DNA of 29,399 nt from Scybalocola_A sp900557175 (GTDB taxonomy: Bacteria > Bacillota > Clostridia > Lachnospirales > Lachnospiraceae): assembly GCA_937890745.1 (NCBI GenBank), contig CALADH010000022.1, positions 1 to 29,399 of the forward strand, in the 5' to 3' direction. Below, piece by piece: positions 23,857 to 29,399 of the stretch; the stretch's first letter is position 1; each line of letters begins with the position of its first letter. A model generated the notes under the pieces. It saw nothing but the letters and a program-made list of their open reading frames with translations, was not told the origin of the DNA and did no database searches. The translations under genes were made by a program, and so were the position numbers.

Positions 23857-24759
23857 TTATTTTACTTTACCGATAAGATCATAAATATCATCGACATGAT
23901 GGCGCTGCATATAAGCTTCAATACCCTTTGCAACTTCGATTGTTGTATATGGATTCATAAAGTTTGCCGTACCGACCGCAACAGCCGTCGCACCGGCAAG
24001 AATAAATTCAATCGCATCTTCTGCTGTGCGGATGCCGCCCATACCGATAACCGGAATGCTGACCGCGTTGGACGCCTCATAAACCATACGCACCGCCACC
24101 GGCTTAATGGCAGGGCCTGAAAGACCGCCTGTTTTATTTGCAAGCGCAAAACACTGACGCTCAATGTCGATTTTCATGCCTGTAATTGTATTAATCAGAG
24201 AAATAGCATCAGCGCCGCCGGCCTCAGCCGCCTTTGCCATCACGCGGATATCTGTGACATTCGGGCTCAGCTTCATCACAACCGGCTGTGCCGCCTTTGC
24301 CTTGACTGCCTTTGTGATAGCTTCAACAGCCTTCGGATCCTGTCCGAAAGCAATGCCGCCCTCTTTGACATTCGGGCAGGAAATATTAATTTCCAGCATA
24401 TCCACATCTGTATCGGCAAGACGCTCGACAACCTCAATATAATCCTCTGTTGTCTTACCGCACACATTGACTACAATTTTTGTATCAAACTGCTTTAAAA
24501 ACGGAATATCCCTTTTTATAAAAACATCAATGCCCGGATTTTGAAGACCGATAGCATTTAACATACCGCTGTATGTCTCTGCGATTCTCGGCGTCGGATT
24601 GCCCGGCCACGGCACATTGGCAACGCCCTTTGTCACAACGGCGCCAAGTCCGTTTAAATCTACAAATTCACTGTATTCTGCACCTGAGCCGAAAGTTCCC
24701 GAACCTTCCATGACAGGATTTTTAAATTCCACCCCGGCAATATTCACCTTTGTATTCAT
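23857..24759 (-). CDS. pyrD: Dihydroorotate dehydrogenase B, catalytic subunit PyrD
   Basis: An FMN enzyme that oxidises dihydroorotate to orotate, the fourth step of pyrimidine synthesis. As class 1B it uses NAD through PyrK. Visible features are NPVMEGSGTFG near the N-terminus, NAIGLQNPGI, the EINISCPNVKEGG segment with the catalytic Cys, KLSPNVTDI, SLINTITGM, and the C-terminal phosphate site IGMGGIRTAEDAIEFILAGA followed by VAVGTANF. I use the ATG at 24759 (MNTKVNIAG), which overlaps the pyrK stop as TAATG and has GGAGGAGG upstream. The frame extends further but inside pyrK. The length of 300 residues is normal. Confidence 0.96.
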   Translation of the reverse strand: MNTKVNIAGVEFKNPVMEGSGTFGSGAEYSEFVDLNGLGAVVTKGVANVPWPGNPTPRIAETYSGMLNAIGLQNPGIDVFIKRDIPFLKQFDTKIVVNVCGKTTEDYIEVVERLADTDVDMLEINISCPNVKEGGIAFGQDPKAVEAITKAVKAKAAQPVVMKLSPNVTDIRVMAKAAEAGGADAISLINTITGMKIDIERQCFALANKTGGLSGPAIKPVAVRMVYEASNAVSIPVIGMGGIRTAEDAIEFILAGATAVAVGTANFMNPYTTIEVAKGIEAYMQRHHVDDIYDLIGKVK

Positions 24760-25526
24760 TATAAATCGACCTCCTCCGCATAAAATACAGGGCCATCCTT
24801 GCAAATACGCTTGTTATGTACATTTGTATGGCTGTCCTTTTCCTTGGATTTACATACACAGGCAAGGCAGGCGCCGATACCGCAGGCCATCTTTTCTTCT
24901 AGTGAAATCTGACATTCGATATGTTTTTCGGCTGCATATGTTTTTAAAGCGCGAAGCATCGGTGTCGGACCGCAGGCATAAATGACATCCCCTGTCACCT
25001 GATTTTCACGGATGGCATCAAGTACGTTGCCTTTTGTACCCACACTGCCGTCCTCTGTGGCAATCACAACATCGCCGTAAGAAGAAAGCTCATCACTTAA
25101 AAATGTCTGTGCATCTCTGTAGCCGACAACGATCGTCTTTTCACAGTCAAGATTTTTTGCAAGCTCAAGCATCGGCGGAATACCAATGCCTCCGGCAACT
25201 AAAATCGCACGTTTGTCTTTCAGGAAAAATCCATTGCCTAAAGGTCCCATAATTCTGACCTTCTGACCGGCTCTTAACTTTGAAAATTCCTTTGTGCCCT
25301 CACCGACAACCCGGTAAACAATTCTTAAGGCGCGAAACTCTTTATCCACCTCACAAATACTGATCGGACGCGGCAGCAATCTGGAGCTGTCATTGCTGTA
25401 TACAGAAATAAACTGTCCCGGCTTTGCCTCGTCGGCCATTGTCCCGACAGAAAGCCACATGCTGTAAACGCCGTCCGCAAGCTTTTTCTGCGAATTTACA
25501 CTCACTGTTATCATCTTTGCGCTCAT
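24759..25526 (-). CDS. pyrK: Dihydroorotate dehydrogenase B, electron transfer subunit PyrK
   Basis: The FAD and [2Fe-2S] subunit that passes electrons from PyrD to NAD. A ferredoxin-reductase-like fold is visible: the FAD-binding RPISICE motif, NAD-site residues in VAGGIGIPPMLEL, and ACGPTPML. The C-terminal iron-sulfur Cys ligands are Cys215, Cys220, Cys223 and Cys242 (CGIGACLAC, then RICKDGPVF). The length of 255 residues fits the family. AAGGAG lies 6 bases before the ATG. It overlaps the pyrD start and lies 18 bases after pyrC, forming one operon. Confidence 0.96.
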   Translation of the reverse strand: MSAKMITVSVNSQKKLADGVYSMWLSVGTMADEAKPGQFISVYSNDSSRLLPRPISICEVDKEFRALRIVYRVVGEGTKEFSKLRAGQKVRIMGPLGNGFFLKDKRAILVAGGIGIPPMLELAKNLDCEKTIVVGYRDAQTFLSDELSSYGDVVIATEDGSVGTKGNVLDAIRENQVTGDVIYACGPTPMLRALKTYAAEKHIECQISLEEKMACGIGACLACVCKSKEKDSHTNVHNKRICKDGPVFYAEEVDL

Positions 25527-25544
25527 AATAATCTCCTTCTGAAA

Positions 25545-26837
25545 TTAATTTTCTTTATACTCGTATACAATATTTCCAGCAACAATCGTCATCATCACAC
25601 GGCCATTTGCCTTATAACCGTCAAACGGCGTATTTTTCCCTTTTGACACAAAATCATCCTTCCGGATCACATACTCTGCATCAGGATCAATGATGGTAAT
25701 ATCTGCCATCCGGCCTTCCATAAGAGAACCTTTATCAATGCCGAGAATTTTTGCCGGTGCATAGCTCATACGCTCAACCATTTCATACGGTGTCAGCTTT
25801 CCTTTCTTGACAAGCTCTGTCATTGTCAGAGCAAGCGCTGTCTCGGAACCAACGATACCAAACGGTGCCTTTGCAATACCAACAGCCTTCTCATCGGCAT
25901 GATGCGGCGCATGATCTGTTGAAATTGCTTCCATAATATTTTCAGAAAGTCCGCGGATAAGCGCCTCCTTATCGGCTTTTGAGCGCAGCGGCGGATTCAT
26001 CTTGTAATTGGCATCATCGCCCGGAATATCATCCTCAGTTAATGTAAAATGATGCGGACACACTTCTGCTGTCACAGCCACGCCGTCTGCAGCCGCTTCC
26101 TTAACCATCTTCACGCTGTCTGCCGTTGAACAGTGGCACAGATGCAGCTTACAGCCTGTTGCCTTTGCGAGAAGAATATCTCTTGCTGCAATCACATCCT
26201 CAACTTCATTGCCAATGCCTGTCACACCGATTTCCTCAGCCTTTTTTCCGGCATTCAGAGCGCCCTGACCGACAAGCTGCTTATCCTCACAGTGTGCCAT
26301 CACCACAAGACCTGCTTTAGCTGCCTCACGCATCGCTTCCTCATAAAGCTTTGCATTCATCACGCTCTTGCCATCCTCGCTGATTGCAACTGCACCGGCT
26401 GCTTTCATGCCGGCAATATCTGTCATCTCCTGTCCGAGCTGTCCCTTTGTGACAGCGCCGACCGGAAGGATATGCACAACGGCGTCTTCCTTTGCCTTGT
26501 CTAAAATCCAGCGGATCATCTCCGGCGAATCTGTTGCAGGGCGGGTATTTGGCATCGGACAAATGGACGTAAATCCGCCTTTTGCCGCAGCCATCGAGCC
26601 TGTCTTAATCGTCTCTTTATGTTCAAAGCCCGGCTCCCTTAAATGCACATGCATATCAATCAGTCCCGGCACAACATAAAAGCCTTCAGCATCAATGATG
26701 CGGCCGCCGTCTGCCTCCGATGCGTCAATCGACGGTGCAACTTTAATAATTTCTTCATTTTCTGTCAAAACATCAAACAATCCGTCTCTTTTTGCCGACG
26801 GATCAATGACTCTGCCGTTTTTTATCAGTACTCTCAT
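25545..26837 (-). CDS. pyrC: Dihydroorotase PyrC
   Basis: A zinc amidohydrolase that closes carbamoyl-aspartate to dihydroorotate, the step before PyrD/PyrK. The metal-binding DMHVHLREPG motif is at residues 61-70 (His63 and His65). Further metal or catalytic segments are VMAHCEDK, KLHLCHCST and STDHAPHH. At 430 residues it is the long class I type found in Gram-positive bacteria. AAAGGGG lies 6 bases before the ATG. It is first in the pyrC-pyrK-pyrD set, with a candidate promoter about 40 bases upstream. pyrB, carAB, pyrE and pyrF are not in the window. Confidence 0.96.
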   Translation of the reverse strand: MRVLIKNGRVIDPSAKRDGLFDVLTENEEIIKVAPSIDASEADGGRIIDAEGFYVVPGLIDMHVHLREPGFEHKETIKTGSMAAAKGGFTSICPMPNTRPATDSPEMIRWILDKAKEDAVVHILPVGAVTKGQLGQEMTDIAGMKAAGAVAISEDGKSVMNAKLYEEAMREAAKAGLVVMAHCEDKQLVGQGALNAGKKAEEIGVTGIGNEVEDVIAARDILLAKATGCKLHLCHCSTADSVKMVKEAAADGVAVTAEVCPHHFTLTEDDIPGDDANYKMNPPLRSKADKEALIRGLSENIMEAISTDHAPHHADEKAVGIAKAPFGIVGSETALALTMTELVKKGKLTPYEMVERMSYAPAKILGIDKGSLMEGRMADITIIDPDAEYVIRKDDFVSKGKNTPFDGYKANGRVMMTIVAGNIVYEYKEN

Positions 26838-26876
26838 GGAATTCCCCTTTCACTACGAAATTTCACATTCTGTTTT

Positions 26877-26906
26877 ATTTTATCACAAACCGGCAGAAGG
26901 TTACAA
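26877..26906 (-). promoter_or_regulatory. Candidate promoter of the pyrC-K-D operon
   Basis: On the minus strand TTGTAA (26906-26901), an 18-bp spacer and TAAAAT (26882-26877), preceded by TG at the extended -10 position. The leader to pyrC would be only about 30-40 nt, too short for a PyrR-type attenuator. Confidence 0.5.
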
Positions 26907-27035
26907 GGGGTTTCTTAAGCTAAAGAACAGTCTGACCTGCCCCGATGGCTGCACACAGCCTCCTTATTTTTTACGGCGTGATTTTATGCTCACACAATGC
27001 CTGCATCCGTTTTTTTATTTCCGATAAATGATTTA

Positions 27036-27617
27036 TTAATAAATATTGATAAACCGTCGCGTCTTAATATAAAAATGGCCTCTTTGGCCGATTTCATCAA
27101 TATAAGCCTTCATATCCTTTACCGTCGGCCCACGGTACGGGCGGTCGTTTTGTCCGATAATTTTCCCGCCGCCCAAATACATTTCCACATGTCCGACACA
27201 AAACGGACGGCTTTTGTCCCCGCCTGTAAAAAACAACAAATCCCCCGGCTTTAAATGTGCAAGATCCGGCATCGGAAAACGTGTCCGCCTGAAAAAAGTC
27301 CTGCAAAGCGCTCTGACACCTGCCGTGCCTTTCTTGCCACCGCCGTTTATTTGTATACAACGATAATCTTGCACACAATCAACATCCACGCCGGCCCGGC
27401 TCACAATCTGTGCCGCCGTATCTTCCCCGATATCAATCCCGGCGCCTTTGTAAGCCCACCGCATAAGCGAGGAACAATCTGCATAGCCGTCCTCAATATC
27501 ATCCCGCCGCACCCCCTGCGTATATCTGAGCTTTCCCCTGACTGAAAGTATTTTCCCGACAATATCTTCCGCCGGCATTACACAATCTGCCACCGCCTCA
27601 CATTTGCTTTTCTTCAT
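27036..27617 (-). CDS. NlpC/P60-type cysteine hydrolase, 193 aa, no signal peptide
   Basis: This resembles NlpC/P60 enzymes, which cut peptidoglycan stem peptides or related amides. The catalytic Cys is Cys48 in ADCSSLMRWAYKGAG, and the catalytic His is His143 in VGHVEMYLGGGKIIGQN. A third polar residue is probably in the following IGQN segment. LKPGDLLFFTGG before the His is typical of the fold. No signal peptide, membrane segment or wall-binding domain is present, so the enzyme appears cytoplasmic or is released by lysis. AGGAG lies 8 bases before the ATG. It stands alone between the pyr operon and the tRNA gene. No phage gene is adjacent. A role in wall-peptide recycling is possible but unproven. 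Confidence 0.85.
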   Translation of the reverse strand: MKKSKCEAVADCVMPAEDIVGKILSVRGKLRYTQGVRRDDIEDGYADCSSLMRWAYKGAGIDIGEDTAAQIVSRAGVDVDCVQDYRCIQINGGGKKGTAGVRALCRTFFRRTRFPMPDLAHLKPGDLLFFTGGDKSRPFCVGHVEMYLGGGKIIGQNDRPYRGPTVKDMKAYIDEIGQRGHFYIKTRRFINIY

Positions 27618-27718
27618 TTTTACAACTCCTGATGTTTCGTCTGTTTCATATTATGCTGGCGAATAATTCTTGTTATTGTACTAAAAATATATTTTTTTCA
27701 AAATTTTTAAATTTATTA

Positions 27719-27747
27719 TTGACAAAATACGTTTCATCGTGTATAGT
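27719..27747 (+). promoter_or_regulatory. Promoter of the tRNA-Gly gene
   Basis: A perfect TTGACA (27719-27724), a 17-bp spacer and TATAGT (27742-27747), 38 bases before the mature tRNA. Confidence 0.85.
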
Positions 27748-27785
27748 AATAAATGTCTTAAGGACAGCAACAAAATATCAAATAT

Positions 27786-27857
27786 GCGCGAGTGGCTCAG
27801 TGGTGGAGTATCGCCTTGCCAAGGCGAGGGTCGCGGGTTCGAATCCCGTCTCGCGCT
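27786..27857 (+). tRNA. tRNA-Gly (anticodon GCC)
   Basis: A full cloverleaf of 72 nt. The 7-bp acceptor stem is GCGCGAG / CTCGCGC, and the D-arm contains GGCTCAGTGG. The anticodon stem TCGCC / GGCGA carries loop TTGCCAA, with anticodon GCC at 27818-27820, and the T-arm has GGTTCGAATCC. The discriminator is T, and the 3' CCA is not encoded. It reads glycine codons GGC and GGU. A promoter and a strong terminator flank it, so it is a single-gene unit. Confidence 0.96.
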
Positions 27858-27867
27858 TCTTTTTTTA

Positions 27868-27896
27868 CCCGAAAGCATTTGCTTTCGGGTTTTTTC
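27868..27896 (+). terminator. Terminator of the tRNA-Gly gene
   Basis: The 9-bp stem CCCGAAAGC / GCTTTCGGG (27868-27876, 27881-27889) with a 4-nt loop is followed by a run of T. It is 10 bases past the tRNA. Confidence 0.92.
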
Positions 27897-27982
27897 GTAC
27901 AGCAAAACGTACAAGTCCGCTTCAAACTCTCTAAACTCCTCGCGGAACTTTTTATGACATAGGAAGCAATTGCCCATGTCAC

Positions 27983-28009
27983 AAAAAAGACCGGCAAAAA
28001 CCGGTCTTT
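27983..28009 (-). terminator. Terminator of the 178-aa membrane protein gene
   Basis: On the minus strand AAAGACCGG (28009-28001 side) pairs with CCGGTCTTT (27994-27986 side) around a 6-nt loop, and the T-tract is at 27988-27983. It begins 5 bases past the gene stop. Confidence 0.9.
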
Positions 28010-28013
28010 CATG

Positions 28014-28550
28014 TTATGCAATATTCTTTACTTTTCCAAAGGCAACTAACAATCCGCCGACAGCCACATATGTTCCGAGCATCACAAACATATATACCTG
28101 AGCTACCGGCACAAAGGCCATAATATTCTGCAATACGACAAAGGCCGCATAAAATGTCCAAAAGCGCATCATCTGTCTCGTATTCCATGATGTGTTCGTT
28201 CTTATTTCTTCCTCTTTGGCGCCTCTGATAATAACAAACGGAAGTGCAACAGTACCAACGACAGCAATAACCCCCAAAAGAAGCGACACACTCAGCACTC
28301 TGAATGCCAGCCCCGTCGCATTCAATACATAATTAATCAATGTCACACCGGTCATCACCCACGCTGCATGAACGCCCATCGCAAAAAATCTATTGCGGTC
28401 AGCAAGCTTTTTAAGTCCGAGGGCAATTAAAATAAATCCGATAAATGACGGCAGCAGCCCAATAATGTAATATGTGTTTTCTGTGCCTGCAGGATATCTT
28501 AAATTAAAATCCAACAGTATAAAAAACAGCCCGATAAAAATTTTCTTCAT
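28014..28550 (-). CDS. Multi-helix membrane protein of unknown function, 178 aa
   Basis: A 178-residue integral membrane protein with five or six predicted transmembrane helices: near residues 3-16, 27-46, 55-78, 83-107, 130-147 and 152-172. A charged cytoplasmic loop (RGAKEEEIRTNTSWNTRQ) sits before the last two. No enzymatic or transport signature is recognised. It is a single-gene unit with an extended -10 promoter upstream and a strong terminator right after the stop. It is divergent from the zinc-ribbon gene. No function can be assigned. Confidence 0.85.
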   Translation of the reverse strand: MKKIFIGLFFILLDFNLRYPAGTENTYYIIGLLPSFIGFILIALGLKKLADRNRFFAMGVHAAWVMTGVTLINYVLNATGLAFRVLSVSLLLGVIAVVGTVALPFVIIRGAKEEEIRTNTSWNTRQMMRFWTFYAAFVVLQNIMAFVPVAQVYMFVMLGTYVAVGGLLVAFGKVKNIA

Positions 28551-28582
28551 CTCTATTTCCTTCTTTCATTTAGTCATTAGGC

Positions 28583-28611
28583 ATTATAGCATTTACACGC
28601 CAGGAAAACAA
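28583..28611 (-). promoter_or_regulatory. Promoter of the 178-aa membrane protein gene
   Basis: On the minus strand a perfect TATAAT (28588-28583) is preceded by TG-C, an extended -10. A weak -35 TTGTTT (28611-28606) sits at 17 bp. The start codon is 33 bases downstream. Confidence 0.6.
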
Positions 28612-28666
28612 GTCCATTCTATATGCCGCTGTCTCTGTGCTTGTCGCCGGATGACTATATTTCTAC

Positions 28667-28695
28667 TTGAAAACTTTTGTGAAATCATGTATGAT
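28667..28695 (+). promoter_or_regulatory. Promoter of the zinc-ribbon membrane protein gene
   Basis: TTGAAA (28667-28672), a 17-bp spacer and TATGAT (28690-28695), each one base from consensus. The start codon is 33 bases downstream. Confidence 0.7.
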
Positions 28696-28728
28696 TTGTT
28701 TAAATAATCTACAAAGGAGGCGTTTTCG

Positions 28729-29346
28729 ATGATTTGCCCTAATTGCGGTTCAGAAAATAAAGATGATGCAACTTTCTGCCAGTTTTGCGGACAACGCTTC
28801 GGTCCAAAAACAGATCAAACAGCAGATGCCGAAAATAGCAAAACAGAAGACACAATGTATGGTGAATGGAATCATTCAGACAACAACTGGAACGGCCAGC
28901 CAAACTGGAATCCTAACGACGGATGGAATCAGAATCAGCAGGGATGGTCAGGCAATAGCTATCAAAGCAACGGTTATCCAAACAATGGCTATCCAAACAA
29001 TGGCTATCCAAACAATAACTATCAGAGCAACGGCTATCAGCAGCCATGGAACAATGGTTCCCAGCGCTACAACGGCTTTGCCATTGCCGCTTTAATTATC
29101 GGTATTTTAAGTATATTGCCTTGCTGTCTTTTCCCATATATCGGTATACCGATGAATATTGTCGGTCTTGTACTCGGTATTATCGGCTACAGAAAGCCTT
29201 ACGGACGCGGTATGTCCATCGCTGCCATCGTCGTCAATATCATCTTTTTAGTCCTTGCAATCGTATGGTTAGTCATTTGCTTATATATTTACGCAAATAT
29301 CGACATGAATGCATATTATCAGATGTTTGAAGATTATATGTATTAA
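28729..29346 (+). CDS. Zinc-ribbon, repeat-linker and DUF4190-like membrane protein
   Basis: A 205-residue protein in three parts. The N-terminal zinc ribbon has Cys3, Cys6, Cys17 and Cys20 (CPNC and CQFC). A low-complexity linker follows, rich in Asn, Gln, Trp, Gly and Tyr, and includes five-residue repeats of the form (N/S)-G-Y-P-N (about residues 77-101). The C-terminal part has two long hydrophobic segments (FAIAALIIGILSILPCCL and on, then MSIAAIVVNIIFLVLAIVWL) joined by a short basic loop GYRKPYGRG, as in DUF4190 proteins. AAAGGAGG lies 8 bases before the ATG. Such proteins are common in Firmicutes and are of unknown function. The zinc ribbon would face the cytoplasm. Confidence 0.88.
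   Translation: MICPNCGSENKDDATFCQFCGQRFGPKTDQTADAENSKTEDTMYGEWNHSDNNWNGQPNWNPNDGWNQNQQGWSGNSYQSNGYPNNGYPNNGYPNNNYQSNGYQQPWNNGSQRYNGFAIAALIIGILSILPCCLFPYIGIPMNIVGLVLGIIGYRKPYGRGMSIAAIVVNIIFLVLAIVWLVICLYIYANIDMNAYYQMFEDYMY
28957..29031 (+). repeat. 15-bp tandem repeats in the linker of the zinc-ribbon protein
   Basis: Five consecutive 15-bp units start at 28957, 28972, 28987, 29002 and 29017. Units three and four are identical (GGCTATCCAAACAAT), and unit two differs from them by one base. They encode the GYPNN-type repeats, and copy number may vary by slippage. Confidence 0.9.
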
Positions 29347-29351
29347 GAACA

Positions 29352-29368
29352 AATAGGCTTCGCCTATT
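29352..29368 (+). terminator. First hairpin after the zinc-ribbon gene
   Basis: A perfect 7-bp stem AATAGGC / GCCTATT with a 3-nt loop begins 6 bases past the stop. It has no T-tract. A second hairpin follows. Confidence 0.5.
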
Positions 29369-29379
29369 CAACTCCCCTT

Positions 29380-29399
29380 CCCCTCATTCATGAGGGGTT
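29380..29399 (+). terminator. Terminator hairpin cut by the window end
   Basis: The 7-bp stem CCCCTCA / TGAGGGG with a 4-nt loop is followed by TT, where the window ends. The T-tract, if any, lies beyond. Confidence 0.65.

Noticed and set aside
26838..27035. PyrR attenuator or other pyrimidine riboswitch before pyrC
   Set aside because: The candidate promoter leaves a leader of only about 30-40 nt. No anti-terminator/terminator pair or PyrR-binding loop was found. A small hairpin near 26948-26961 has only a 5-bp stem.
27632..27977. Open frames on both strands across the tRNA gene
   Set aside because: They are read-through of the tRNA and its terminator. The minus-strand one gives the familiar peptide pattern seen opposite tRNA genes.

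Overview
The window looks like a chromosomal segment of a low-to-moderate GC Gram-positive clostridial bacterium, most likely a Lachnospiraceae relative. The grounds are the strong GGAGG-type ribosome sites, an oppABCDF peptide operon with a lipoprotein binding protein, clpC next to radA, a PyrK/PyrD class 1B dihydroorotate dehydrogenase, a YtrA-like GntR regulator, and no outer-membrane components. The family is inferred from gene content and protein style, not from a database search.

Layout from left to right. 1-1175 holds a SEC-C protein gene, a GC-rich structured block with two identical 53-bp repeats, and a small membrane-anchored protein gene. 1196-8217 is the oppA-B-C-D-F peptide import operon (minus strand), with a strong promoter just upstream of oppA and an RNA hairpin between oppA and oppB. 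8383-10665 encodes a four-helix membrane protein and an M3 oligoendopeptidase, which fits peptide uptake followed by cytoplasmic hydrolysis. 10841-15562 is a minus-strand cluster gntR-clpC-(136-aa protein)-radA, headed by a promoter whose -10 lies inside a perfect inverted repeat. 15677-19705 is a very large RND-type exporter with an inserted coiled coil. 19792-20220 is an unknown 142-aa gene, divergent from an ABC-F ATPase (20482-22032, plus); their promoters share one palindromic -35 hexamer. 22045-26837 carries a stand-alone dnaK-like gene and pyrC-pyrK-pyrD. 27036-27617 encodes an NlpC/P60-type hydrolase. A tRNA-Gly(GCC) gene follows with a clear promoter and terminator, then a multi-helix membrane protein (minus) and a zinc-ribbon/DUF4190-like membrane protein (plus) at the right end.

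Most of the window is ordinary core genome. The parts that deserve attention are extracytoplasmic insertions in two transporters (a fourfold-repeat ectodomain in OppC and a coiled coil of about 320 residues in the RND protein), the replacement of ctsR-mcsA-mcsB by a GntR regulator ahead of clpC, and several compact DNA or RNA structures. These are the 53-bp repeats with hairpins at 663-903, a 19-bp stem inside radA, the duplicated extended -10 with three hairpins at 20244-20396, and a palindrome spanning two convergent stop codons at 22025-22052. No CRISPR array, insertion sequence, prophage or defence island is visible. Positions 1-75 hold no gene that can be supported.
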